A stretch of DNA of 14,283 nt from Candidatus Shapirobacteria bacterium (GCA_027007615.1 JALTFB010000073.1:1-14283); one strand, 5' to 3'; counted from the stretch's first letter, positions 1 through 7,214 are shown. The notes: generated by a model from the sequence alone, not told the origin. Numbers and translations are program-made.

Positions 1-2
1 GT

Positions 3-107
3 TGTCTACGGGATGTTTTTATTGATGCTTTGGGAATTTACCTATCCTGGCGGCTGGCTTTGAATTTCTTCCGCCGCCTGCTAAAGAAGTGGCAATTTTT
101 GATTTGA
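3..107 (+). CDS. C-terminal tail of an unidentified upstream protein (5' end outside the window)
   Basis: An open frame enters from the left edge and stops at TGA 105-107. It encodes about 34 residues ending in a hydrophobic and basic tail (GIYLSWRLALNFF, then RRLLKKW). This looks like the end of a membrane-associated protein. Codon choice (GAT, GTT, TTT, ATT, TTG, AAG) resembles the confirmed genes. A competing frame from base 1 stops at 63 and cannot be excluded. The stop overlaps the -35 box of the next promoter, so the next gene starts its own transcript. The family is not recognisable from so short a piece. Confidence 0.35.
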   Translation, partial: CLRDVFIDALGIYLSWRLALNFFRRLLKKWQFLI

Positions 108-133
108 CAAAATTCCGGCAATTATGCTAGCTT
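104..133 (+). promoter_or_regulatory. Promoter of the surface-protein locus
   Basis: A perfect TTGACA lies at 104-109. An extended -10 lies 18 bases downstream: TGC at 125-127, then TAGCTT at 128-133. The predicted start is near 140, giving a leader of about 87 bases before the ATG at 227. The -35 is the best in the window. The -10 matches TATAAT only at T1, A2 and T6, but the TGn extension recurs at other candidate promoters here. Confidence 0.55.
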
Positions 134-175
134 AAAAACCAGAGTGCTTAAAAATTGCCTGCCCATTATTTAAGT

Positions 176-199
176 AAACCGCCGCTGGGGCGGTTTTTT
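176..199 (+). terminator. Intrinsic-terminator hairpin inside the leader of the fibre gene
   Basis: AAACCGCC (176-183) pairs perfectly with GGCGGTTT (189-196) across a five-base loop, and the T run 194-199 follows. This is a textbook Rho-independent terminator. It sits downstream of the promoter at 104-133 and only 11 bases before the Shine-Dalgarno site of the next gene. It may end the upstream gene's transcript, attenuate the fibre operon, or release a short leader RNA of about 60 bases. Confidence 0.7.
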
Positions 200-226
200 G
201 TGGGCTTAGGAAGGAGGTGAGAAATA

Positions 227-814
227 ATGACGAGAAGAATACTTTTTCAATTTTTGGCCTTAGTGGCGGTAGCGGTTAGCGCGGTTGGTGTTACCAAAGC
301 CTATTTTAGCGATCAAGGAAATTCTACCGGAAACACTTTTGCCGCCGGTGCTTTAGATCTTAGGTTATCAGACAATAATGAAACAGCAAAGGACAATATT
401 AGTGCCAGTATTGGTGCTAATGGCATGATCCCCGGTGGCTCTACGGCAACAGGATATATACAATTGCGGAATAGTGGGAACATTAATGCAAATCATGCAG
501 AGGTGGCGGTGGTTAATAGCTGCTCGGTGGCAGATATGGCCAAATATCTGCGCTTAGTTACCCTTACATATGATGGTTCTACCGATGAACTAGGTCAGAT
601 TGCCGATGCCAACACTAACGGTTATAAAGATTTAGAAGATTGGGCTAATGCAAATAGCGGCCAGGGGTTAGACAATTTGCCACTTACGGATTTGGGTACA
701 AATCATGAGCTAAGTATGACGGTGCAGTTAGATGCGAGTGCTCCAAATGCATATCAAGGGCAAAATTGCACGACAACTTTTACAGCTACTTTAAATCAAG
801 ACACGAGCCAATAA
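227..814 (+). CDS. TasA/camelysin-like secreted fibre protein with SipW-type signal peptide
   Basis: This protein of 195 residues is likely a secreted matrix or surface fibre subunit. The N terminus has basic residues (TRR, 2-4), a hydrophobic core (about 5-22), then K24-A25 and YFSDQG (26-31) and GNTFAAGALDL (35-45). This is the characteristic signal region of SipW-dependent proteins such as TasA and camelysin; cleavage is expected after A25. The rest is rich in small and polar residues with beta-strand character (YIQLRNSGNI, VQLDASAPNAYQGQ), as in that family, and has two cysteines outside the signal. Its Shine-Dalgarno site, AAGGAGGTGA at 211-220 six bases before the ATG, is the strongest in the window and suggests high expression. 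A SipW-type peptidase domain is encoded immediately downstream, the usual arrangement. Family assignment is firm; true fibre formation is inferred. Confidence 0.85.
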   Translation: MTRRILFQFLALVAVAVSAVGVTKAYFSDQGNSTGNTFAAGALDLRLSDNNETAKDNISASIGANGMIPGGSTATGYIQLRNSGNINANHAEVAVVNSCSVADMAKYLRLVTLTYDGSTDELGQIADANTNGYKDLEDWANANSGQGLDNLPLTDLGTNHELSMTVQLDASAPNAYQGQNCTTTFTATLNQDTSQ

Positions 815-830
815 AACTTGCCCGCGGTTT

Positions 831-855
831 AAGCAGCTCACTAAGTGGGCTGCTT
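831..855 (+). promoter_or_regulatory. Strong intercistronic hairpin between fibre gene and signal peptidase gene
   Basis: AAGCAGCTCAC (831-841) pairs with GTGGGCTGCTT (845-855) over a TAA loop. The 11-base-pair stem contains one G-T pair. No T run follows, so it is not a classical terminator. It covers the GTG at 845, which argues for the ATG at 863 as start of the next gene. It could protect the upstream message or lower downstream expression. Confidence 0.6.
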
Positions 856-3271
856 GGGCGGTATGGGTAAGCTGTGGTTTATGTTAATGAGCCTGCATTT
901 GTGGGCAGTTGCCAGCGGGTCGATGGGGCCGGCGATACCCCAGGGTTCGTTAGTGCTTACAGAAAAGAAAGCCAATTATAATATCGGTGAAATTATCACC
1001 TATCGATTAGCCAGCAAAACAACAATAACACATAGGATTGTAAAGAAGGTGGACGGAGATTATATTACGCGCGGTGACGCAAATAATGTTGCTGATGGTC
1101 AAGCGGTAAGGCGAGAACAGATTATCGGGGCGGTTATTTTAAGCATTCCCTGGTTGGGATATTTGCATATTGGCCAACAAATATTCTGGCATTCTATCTT
1201 CGGGCTTTTCTTTCTTTATTTTGTCCTTGCTTTTTTTGTTTATAGATTATGGGTAATTTTTCGTAAAGCGAAGTGGAAGATTTTGGCATTTTTATGGTTA
1301 TGGCCACTAATGTATTTAATAATGGGCCATTTGGCAAGCACTAATGCTTTGTTTTCTGATCAAGGTGTGTCTGGTAATAATATTTTTGCAGCCGGTGACT
1401 GGGAGCGTCCCCAATCAACCATTGATGATGTCCAGGACGCTAGCGGGAACAGTATCGACATGGTTACAAACAAGCAGGTGCAAGTTATTTATCAGGCGCA
1501 AGATTCCTTTAGCGGTGTTGCCAGGGTGGAATTGTGGTATTCATACAATAATGGAGCTTGGCAATATTATGGCAACGGTGATAATGGCACTGCGGATTTT
1601 TCTTTTCCTTCCGGTGATGGAATTTACCGTTTGGTTACAGTGGCGGTAGATAATGCAGGTTTGATTGAAGATAAGAACGGTAATGGTGTGGATGATAATA
1701 GCAGTTCATTAGAGCTGGATTTGGTCGCTGGCAATTTACAGCTCAATGGCAGCTTAACGGAAATAGAATACGATACCCAGCCGCCGACGGTAGCCTTGAG
1801 CATTACTGATAATGGTAATGATGTTTGGCAGGGAAAGTCGGTATTGCCTAATGGCGATTTTAAGCAGGGGATGGCCGGCTGGACGGCCGGCGGGGATGGC
1901 GATCATCATGTGGTTGCTGAGGGCAAAGACCTTGATGGTAATCCGGTGGTGGCCGATAAAGGCGGGCAGATGTTTGAATTAGGCTTTCGGAGCCAAGATA
2001 AGACAGGCAAGGATTTCCTAAAGCGAGAGGTAACAATTCCGGCAAGTGCAGTTCCTTATTTACAATTTAACTATCGGATGTTGAGTGAGGATACAGTGGA
2101 TTATGACCAATTTGCAGTAGCAGTTGAAAGTCAGCGACAAGGGAAGAAAGTTTTGTTAAAAACTGGTAGCGAAGAAAATGATGATCTTTACAATGGTGAT
2201 AGTTGGGCTGGCTGGCAAGGTGATTCTGATTGGCGACATTTGAACTCTAATTTGCAAAATTTCCAAGGTGACAAAGTTAAGCTTGTATTCCAACTTCAAA
2301 GTCATAAAAATAAAACTGGGCCGGGGCGGAGTTGGGCCTATATAAGCAATGTTGATTTGCGGCTTTTGGACCCGCGCTTGACACAAGACGCCAGTTTGAG
2401 CCTTGATGTCCATGACGCTTCCGGATCGGGAACCGATACAGCCGAGTATACGGTTAATGACGATCCTGTGGAAGAATTTGACGGGACGCCGGTAGTTTTA
2501 CCGACTGGTGAGGCTAAAATTTCTGCCCGGGCGATTGATTTAGCCGCTAACACTAGCCAGCCGGCGCAAATGACAGCTAAGGTTGAGTCCGATGTTGTTC
2601 TCAACCGTTTTTCTGCTGCTCCCAGTAGCGGCGATGAGTGGGTGGAGTTATATAATAACAGTGAGCTTGATAGCAATGTTGACGGTTGGCAAATTTGTGA
2701 TTCTCTAAACCAATGTGTAACTTTGAGTGCTGCCAATGCTGATGGCGGCGATACTAACATTGCCGCCGGGACCAGTCGCCGCTTTAATGGCAATTTTAAC
2801 CTTAATAATGATGGGGATACTTTGGTTCTCAAAAATGATATTGGCGACGAAATGGATAGATTTAACTATCCTACTTTTGGTTCTCATCATGATCAAATTT
2901 GGTCGCGTAATCCCAATGGGCTTGGCAGTTGGCAACTATCAACCGCCAGCATTGGTGCCAATATAACCAGCCGTTATAACGCTATGGGGAAAATTCTCTT
3001 ATCTGTTTTTAATATTCCCGCCGATTATGATCACCAGCAGCCCTTAGAGTATGAAATTACCTATGAAGATGACCATGGTTTAGCAAAAGGCATTGCCGGG
3101 CAAATTTTAGCGGCGGAAGTTGCCGACGGCAAGGCCGACCGTGAATTTTATTTGGGGACATGTTCCAGCGGTGGCACCTGTGTAATGAATATTGTTCCCA
3201 GCCACACGGTTAAGTTAACTTTGCGGCAAGGGGCAACGGTAATTATAAGTGAAAAGGATTTCCCAATTTGA
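845..3271 (+). CDS. SipW-type signal peptidase I fused to a large secreted protein with its own SipW-type signal and a lamin-tail domain
   Basis: This 808-residue protein joins a protease to a probable substrate. Residues 9-23 form a short signal anchor. The serine motif is SGSM with S26, THR gives H63 (the His form typical of SipW/ER-type peptidases), and RGDANN gives D78, with D84 close by. A membrane segment spans about 113-139, followed by basic RKAKWK (140-145). A second spans about 144-166 and leads into TNA-LFSDQG (166-174) and IFAAG (180-184), a SipW-type cleavage region. The exported part carries Ig-like stretches (about 190-310, 510-580), a jelly-roll-like region beginning LPNGDF (about 334-508) and a lamin-tail domain (about 583-690). 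With three membrane passes the catalytic domain and the A168 site both lie outside, so self-processing is plausible. The serine motif has G28 where SGSMEP is usual. The listed GTG lies in a hairpin after an in-frame TAA; ATG 863 may be the true start. Confidence 0.85.
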   Translation: MGCLGGMGKLWFMLMSLHLWAVASGSMGPAIPQGSLVLTEKKANYNIGEIITYRLASKTTITHRIVKKVDGDYITRGDANNVADGQAVRREQIIGAVILSIPWLGYLHIGQQIFWHSIFGLFFLYFVLAFFVYRLWVIFRKAKWKILAFLWLWPLMYLIMGHLASTNALFSDQGVSGNNIFAAGDWERPQSTIDDVQDASGNSIDMVTNKQVQVIYQAQDSFSGVARVELWYSYNNGAWQYYGNGDNGTADFSFPSGDGIYRLVTVAVDNAGLIEDKNGNGVDDNSSSLELDLVAGNLQLNGSLTEIEYDTQPPTVALSITDNGNDVWQGKSVLPNGDFKQGMAGWTAGGDGDHHVVAEGKDLDGNPVVADKGGQMFELGFRSQDKTGKDFLKREVTIPASAVPYLQFNYRMLSEDTVDYDQFAVAVESQRQGKKVLLKTGSEENDDLYNGDSWAGWQGDSDWRHLNSNLQNFQGDKVKLVFQLQSHKNKTGPGRSWAYISNVDLRLLDPRLTQDASLSLDVHDASGSGTDTAEYTVNDDPVEEFDGTPVVLPTGEAKISARAIDLAANTSQPAQMTAKVESDVVLNRFSAAPSSGDEWVELYNNSELDSNVDGWQICDSLNQCVTLSAANADGGDTNIAAGTSRRFNGNFNLNNDGDTLVLKNDIGDEMDRFNYPTFGSHHDQIWSRNPNGLGSWQLSTASIGANITSRYNAMGKILLSVFNIPADYDHQQPLEYEITYEDDHGLAKGIAGQILAAEVADGKADREFYLGTCSSGGTCVMNIVPSHTVKLTLRQGATVIISEKDFPI

Positions 3272-4353
3272 TGAAGAGAATTTTAGGGTTGCTTTTGGCT
3301 GTTTTCTTTTTAATGCCGGCGGTTGTCCAAGCCGAAGGATTGGAGGTTGTGGCCCCAGCCGGGCCGATTTTTCCACCTACTGAAGTTTGGTATCCGGGCC
3401 GGTCGGTGGGCGGCCAAGGGGAAAAATGGGTGCAGCTGAAAAATAATGAAAAAACGACAAGCCAGGTTGAGGTTCAAGTGGGTGATAACAATTTTGATAC
3501 ATCAGCCCAAGATAAGCTTTCCCGGCAGATTTTTTTGACAATTTATAAGTTAAAAAATGGGACAAGCAGTTGTTTGTATGGCTGCGGCAGTGACACGAAA
3601 ACTTTATGGGATTTATATGACGCTGGGGGAACTAAGTTGCCGTTTGATGAGTTTAATTTGGCGCCGGCGGCAATGGGCAAGCTTTATTTTTCGGCAACTA
3701 TGGATCCTCAAGCGGGCAATAAATACCAAGGCAGGGCCGTTTCTTTTTCGTTGCTTTTCGGATCAATATTGCCGACGCCAACGCCGGCGGCTAATTCGGC
3801 TGCGGTGGCTACGGCTGCTAATGTCGATGGGGGCGGGACAACAGCGGCGGCCTGTAATGATGCCGCGCCCGCCGCGCCCGCTAATTTGATGGCTGCGCCG
3901 GCGGGAATTGGGCAAATTCTTTTGAGTTGGCAAGCGGCGGCGGAGCCGGTGGACCATTATTCACTTGTTTACGGCCTCCGGCCGGGCGGATATTTGTATG
4001 GCAATTTGGATATAGGCAAGACTACGAATTATGTGGTATCCGGACTAACTCCCGGGCGGCGTTATTATTTTACTGTGGCGGCGGTACACGGCTGTGCCAC
4101 CGGCGCTTATTCCAATGAAGCAACCGGATTGAGCGGCGGCGCATTGGGCGCTGTCCGCGGCGCCGAAAAACCGGCGGCCGGTTTCCATGTTTTAGGAAAA
4201 AAAACGCCGGAGGGGAAAGTTGCCGGCGGCCAAAAAAATGATCCGGCTCGGCCGTCCGGGAAAAAAGGAATGCCGCCGATTGCCCGCTATTGGCCATTAC
4301 CGCTGGCCGCTGGTGCCGGTGCCTTTCTTTGGTGGCTCCGCCGCCGCCACTAG
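3271..4353 (+). CDS. Membrane-anchored surface protein: TasA-like beta domain plus FN3 domain
   Basis: The 360-residue product has an ordinary signal peptide (MKR, hydrophobic core, VVQA then EG; cleavage after about A21) rather than a SipW-type one. Residues 24-165 resemble the TasA/camelysin fold (VQLKNNEKTTSQVEVQV, and AGNKYQGRAVSFSLLFG near 148-164). A Pro/Ala/Thr linker (168-203) follows, then a fibronectin type III domain (about 202-287, core LLSW, YSLVYG, YYFTVAAV), a Gly/Lys-rich linker, and a C-terminal hydrophobic segment (341-356) with RRRH at the end. No LPxTG motif is visible, so anchoring is probably by the transmembrane helix. The ATG shares its A with the preceding TGA, implying translational coupling; a TTG one codon upstream is less likely. 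It could be the cell-surface anchor or assembly partner of the fibre protein, which is inferred from context. Confidence 0.75.
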   Translation: MKRILGLLLAVFFLMPAVVQAEGLEVVAPAGPIFPPTEVWYPGRSVGGQGEKWVQLKNNEKTTSQVEVQVGDNNFDTSAQDKLSRQIFLTIYKLKNGTSSCLYGCGSDTKTLWDLYDAGGTKLPFDEFNLAPAAMGKLYFSATMDPQAGNKYQGRAVSFSLLFGSILPTPTPAANSAAVATAANVDGGGTTAAACNDAAPAAPANLMAAPAGIGQILLSWQAAAEPVDHYSLVYGLRPGGYLYGNLDIGKTTNYVVSGLTPGRRYYFTVAAVHGCATGAYSNEATGLSGGALGAVRGAEKPAAGFHVLGKKTPEGKVAGGQKNDPARPSGKKGMPPIARYWPLPLAAGAGAFLWWLRRRH

Positions 4354-4374
4354 ATTTTTGTCCGCTTCCTAATC

Positions 4375-4380
4375 TATAAT
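4375..4380 (+). promoter_or_regulatory. Perfect -10 hexamer placed for a leaderless transcript
   Basis: TATAAT lies exactly seven bases before the ATG at 4388, so a transcript starting at the normal distance would begin at or next to the start codon. No good -35 box and no TGn extension are seen upstream, so readthrough from the preceding gene is also possible. Confidence 0.4.
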
Positions 4381-4387
4381 GGGGATA

Positions 4388-5236
4388 ATGAAACTAAAGG
4401 GAAGACTTGCTAATTTTTTAGTTCCCACCGCTGGAAACCAGTGGCGGGCCTGGATTTTGCAGCCCCGTTTTTTAACGCCGCTTGTCATTGTTATTCTTTT
4501 GGGCCAATTGTTTTTTAACCTTTTTCCTCTGGTCAAACCTGGAGTATTGGGCTATTCCTCCGATATTACGCCGGTGAAAATAGTCATGCTTACCAATAGG
4601 GAACGGCAAAAAGCAGGCCTGGAACAATTAAGAGTTAATACGTTATTGAATAAGGCAGCGCAAGCGAAGGCGGCCAATATGCTTGCCTTTAACTATTGGG
4701 CTCATGTTTCGCCGTCAGGCCAAACGCCGTGGCTGTTTTTCAAACAAGCCGGTTATCGTTACAAAGTAGCCGGAGAAAATCTAGCCAAAGATTTTACGGA
4801 TTCCGAGAGTGTAGTCCAGGCTTGGATGGCGTCGCCAAGCCATCGGGACAATATTCTAGACGCCCGTTTTCGTGACATTGGCGTAGCGGTGGTAAAGGGC
4901 GATTTTAAGGGTGTTAAGACTACGCTCATTGTCCAGTTGTTCGGTGCGCCGGTAGCCGGATTTGCTGATACAACACAGCCAACGCCATCTTCATTGGCTA
5001 AAAATTTTAATTCTTTCCCTTCTTTAGCTACAGCTAAAACGATAAACCCCTTATCAGTTGTAAAGTTCGGTATAGTTTTTGCTGTTGGCCTGATAGTTGG
5101 GGCTCTTGTTGTTGATAGTTGGTTTGTTCGCCGTTATCATATTTACCGGCTAGCGGGGCGCAATGCTGCTCATGCCGGGCTATTGCTGGCCATTGTGCTT
5201 TTGGTTATTTTGACACAGCCGGGAATTATTTTTTAG
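4388..5236 (+). CDS. CAP-domain (SCP/YkwD-like) membrane protein
   Basis: The 282-residue product has a membrane segment near 29-47, an extracellular CAP domain at about 60-188, and two C-terminal membrane segments (about 226-243 and 262-282) separated by the basic stretch FVRRYHIYR. CAP signatures are present: LTNRERQKAGLEQL (68-81), the conserved His in YWAH (H106), AGENLA with E130, and SHRDNIL with H152. Bacterial CAP proteins are secreted or wall-associated; most have no established activity. The two extra C-terminal helices are unusual. The start was set at ATG 4388 because it lies seven bases after a perfect TATAAT; the in-frame ATG 4379 is the alternative. It follows the surface operon by a short gap and probably belongs to the same envelope function. 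Confidence 0.8.
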   Translation: MKLKGRLANFLVPTAGNQWRAWILQPRFLTPLVIVILLGQLFFNLFPLVKPGVLGYSSDITPVKIVMLTNRERQKAGLEQLRVNTLLNKAAQAKAANMLAFNYWAHVSPSGQTPWLFFKQAGYRYKVAGENLAKDFTDSESVVQAWMASPSHRDNILDARFRDIGVAVVKGDFKGVKTTLIVQLFGAPVAGFADTTQPTPSSLAKNFNSFPSLATAKTINPLSVVKFGIVFAVGLIVGALVVDSWFVRRYHIYRLAGRNAAHAGLLLAIVLLVILTQPGIIF

Positions 5237-5245
5237 AATATAATT

Positions 5246-5509
5246 ATGCATAAAGAACTTAAGCAATACCCATTAGATTTTGCCATTCTCTTTGCTAGTT
5301 TTGCGATTGCTTTAGCATTTTTTTGGAATTTGCGCCATGTTTTAGCTGCAGAAAAAACATTATTGCTTGGTCTGGTTAGTTTTTATTTGCTTTGGGGTTT
5401 GGCTCATCATTTATACCATCATGATTTAACGGCAAAGGTCATGGTGGAATACCTTAGTTTTGCCTTGCTGGCTTTGGTGATGGGATTAACGCTGTTCCAA
5501 ACGGTTTAA
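5246..5509 (+). CDS. Small three-helix membrane protein of unknown function
   Basis: Eighty-seven residues with hydrophobic segments at about 10-28, 37-52 and 67-85. Between helices 2 and 3 is a His-rich loop, HHLYHHD (54-60), which could bind metal, though that is only a guess. It starts nine bases after the stop of the CAP gene, so the two are probably co-transcribed. No Shine-Dalgarno site is seen; a TATAAT at 5239-5244 is too close to the ATG to serve as its promoter for this start. Codon use fits the neighbours. I do not recognise a characterised family. Confidence 0.65.
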   Translation: MHKELKQYPLDFAILFASFAIALAFFWNLRHVLAAEKTLLLGLVSFYLLWGLAHHLYHHDLTAKVMVEYLSFALLALVMGLTLFQTV

Positions 5510-5518
5510 TAAGGGAAA

Positions 5519-6520
5519 TTATCTGCCTAAAAACTGAATGACAAAACCGCTAAAGATGGGAATGAGAAAATTATCATCTATTTTTCTTCCCCGTATTGTT
5601 GGCTCAGTAAATTCCAGAATTGCCGTTACGCCGCTGGCGGCTAATGCTTGGGTAACGCTGAAGTAGGGAAGGACTACCAGGAAAGTAGCGCTAGCAGCAG
5701 CCAAGGTAGCTTCCAGCCTCTTTTGGGAAGTTTTAAGGAAGGTCCCCACTAAAGCATTAACAGAATCGCCGATGGCTAAATTTAAGATAGCGGCGGCGGC
5801 AACCGTGGGGGGGAAAATAAGATAACTAATAAAGGCGCTCAAAGTGAAAGTGAACGGACCCATGAGAAGCGATTTGTCGCCGCGCTCAAAATATTTGATG
5901 GATTGGCGAATCATTGCCGGTAAGATAGGGAAAACAATCATCAGGATGGCAATGAACAAAATAATGGCTAGGAAGATTATCGGAGTAAGCAGGTTCTGAA
6001 TAATTAGAATAGCCAGGCCGAGGCCGTAAAAAAGATGAAAAAGTTTGCGCCTGACATTACTATTACTGCTGGCGATGACAAAACTTTTAATGTGAGCGAT
6101 GAGAAAAAGAAGCCAAAAAACGAAGGTGGCCAGGGCAAAACCGGCGACAATATCGCGGGGGTAATGCAGGCCTAAAGAATAACGCGAAAAAGCTACCAAG
6201 GCAAGAATGCCAAACCACAACCAGCTAAGGCGGGGGTAGAGATAGCTCATTGCCCAGGCAAAGATGGTTGCCAAAGCAGTATGCAGGGAGGGGAAACTGT
6301 AATCGTTGGGAATATGGGTTTTTACTCCTAGAACATGGGGGTTAATTTGGAAAGGGCGCAGCTGGGCGGTTATTCTTTTAATTGCTTGGGCCGAAAAAAT
6401 AACAATAATTTCACTGCTGAAAAAAATTCGCCAAAATAAAGAACGATGGCGCCGCCAGGCAAAAAACAAAGGTAGGGCTACGATTACAAAGAGGATTAAG
6501 GGGTGGTTTAGCCAGCTCAT
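5519..6520 (-). CDS. Fusion of PAP2 phosphatase and polyprenol/phytol-kinase-like domain
   Basis: A 333-residue polytopic membrane protein. The N-terminal half has all three PAP2 lipid-phosphatase motifs: K48 with R55-P56, PSLH (77-80), and S112-R113 with H119 and D123. The C-terminal half begins near RRKLFH (157-162) and resembles CTP-dependent dolichol/phytol kinases: ERGDKSLLMG (212-221), GDSVNALVG (251-259), E303 and DDNFLIP (315-321). A plausible role is recycling of the undecaprenyl lipid carrier, one half removing phosphate from the pyrophosphate or monophosphate and the other phosphorylating free polyprenol; the substrate is inferred. The start ATG overlaps the TGA of trmD (ATGA), so translation is coupled. 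The 3' end converges on the small membrane gene with nine bases between them. A chimera by assembly error is unlikely because the frame is continuous and both halves keep their motifs. Confidence 0.8.
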   Translation of the reverse strand: MSWLNHPLILFVIVALPLFFAWRRHRSLFWRIFFSSEIIVIFSAQAIKRITAQLRPFQINPHVLGVKTHIPNDYSFPSLHTALATIFAWAMSYLYPRLSWLWFGILALVAFSRYSLGLHYPRDIVAGFALATFVFWLLFLIAHIKSFVIASSNSNVRRKLFHLFYGLGLAILIIQNLLTPIIFLAIILFIAILMIVFPILPAMIRQSIKYFERGDKSLLMGPFTFTLSAFISYLIFPPTVAAAAILNLAIGDSVNALVGTFLKTSQKRLEATLAAASATFLVVLPYFSVTQALAASGVTAILEFTEPTIRGRKIDDNFLIPIFSGFVIQFLGR

Positions 6521-7197
6521 TTTTGGCGTTTAATATGGCCGGCGCGCCATTTATTAATTTCTTGATGATGGCCGGAAAGCAGTATTTTGGGGACGGTCCA
6601 GCCGTGGAATTTTTCCGGCCGAGTGTATTGGGGGAATTCAATTAAAGGCTGGCCCTTTTTATCGGTCAGTTCCGATAAACCGGCTGAAAACGATTCAATT
6701 TCGGTAGCGTTTTCTTTGATAATAACTCCCGGCAGGAGCCTGTTGACGGCATCAATGACTGCCATGGCGGCTACCTCTCCGCCGGAAAGGATATAATTTC
6801 CGATGGAAATGTCTTGGTCTACCAGATGCTGGCGAATTCTTTCATCCACGCCTTCATAGTGTCCGCAAATCATAATTAAATGATTCATTTTGGATAGTTT
6901 AATTGCCATTTTTTGATCAAATGTCTTTCCTTTTGCCGAAAGCAAGGCAATATTTTTCTTTCCATTTTCTTTCTTTAAAGATTGAAGAGCATTGTAAATT
7001 GGCTCAATTCTGAAAATCATACCCGGGCCGCCACCGTAAGGATGGTCGTCGACGGTGCCGCGTTCATCGATGGCCCAGCGGCGAAGGTTATGAACTTTAA
7101 GTTGAAGTATATGTTTAGCGCGGGCCTTTTTGATCATGCTCCATTCCCTGAATGGCTCGAAAAGTTCCGGGAAAAGAGTGATTACGTCAATTTTCAT
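6517..7197 (-). CDS. trmD: tRNA (guanine-N1)-methyltransferase TrmD
   Basis: TrmD transfers a methyl group from S-adenosylmethionine to N1 of G37 in tRNAs with G at position 36, preventing +1 frameshifting. The 226-residue product carries the family landmarks: the N terminus MKIDVITLFPELF, YGGGPGM (54-60), CGHYEGVDERI (111-121), SIGNYILSGGE (131-141), R153 in VNRLLPGV, and FPQYTRP (188-194) with LLSGHHQEI (206-214). It belongs to the knotted SPOUT class. Three departures stand out: N134 where SIGDY is usual, E168 where the catalytic Asp of the DSF motif normally sits, and an early end about 30 residues shorter than E. coli TrmD. It lies divergently beside a tRNA-Pro, its classical substrate, and overlaps the downstream membrane gene. 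A TAATAT preceded by TGT lies eight bases before the start codon. Confidence 0.93.
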   Translation of the reverse strand: MKIDVITLFPELFEPFREWSMIKKARAKHILQLKVHNLRRWAIDERGTVDDHPYGGGPGMIFRIEPIYNALQSLKKENGKKNIALLSAKGKTFDQKMAIKLSKMNHLIMICGHYEGVDERIRQHLVDQDISIGNYILSGGEVAAMAVIDAVNRLLPGVIIKENATEIESFSAGLSELTDKKGQPLIEFPQYTRPEKFHGWTVPKILLSGHHQEINKWRAGHIKRQK

Positions 7198-7205
7198 TCT
7201 GCCTT

Positions 7206-7214
7206 ATATTAACA
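7206..7214 (-). promoter_or_regulatory. Extended -10 for trmD
   Basis: Read leftward, TGT then TAATAT ends eight bases before the trmD ATG. The intervening AAGGCAGA could act as a weak Shine-Dalgarno site only if transcription starts further upstream; otherwise the message would be leaderless or nearly so. Confidence 0.4.

Noticed and set aside
1..63. Alternative reading of the left-edge fragment ending at base 63
   Set aside because: It is open and hydrophobic but shorter. The frame ending at 107 has a more gene-like tail, though the choice is uncertain.
2338..2832. Minus-strand open frame of 164 residues
   Set aside because: Antisense to the lamin-tail part of the peptidase fusion, which has clear domain signatures.
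3271..4353. Sortase-type LPxTG anchoring
   Set aside because: A C-terminal helix and basic tail are present, but no LPxTG-like motif precedes them.
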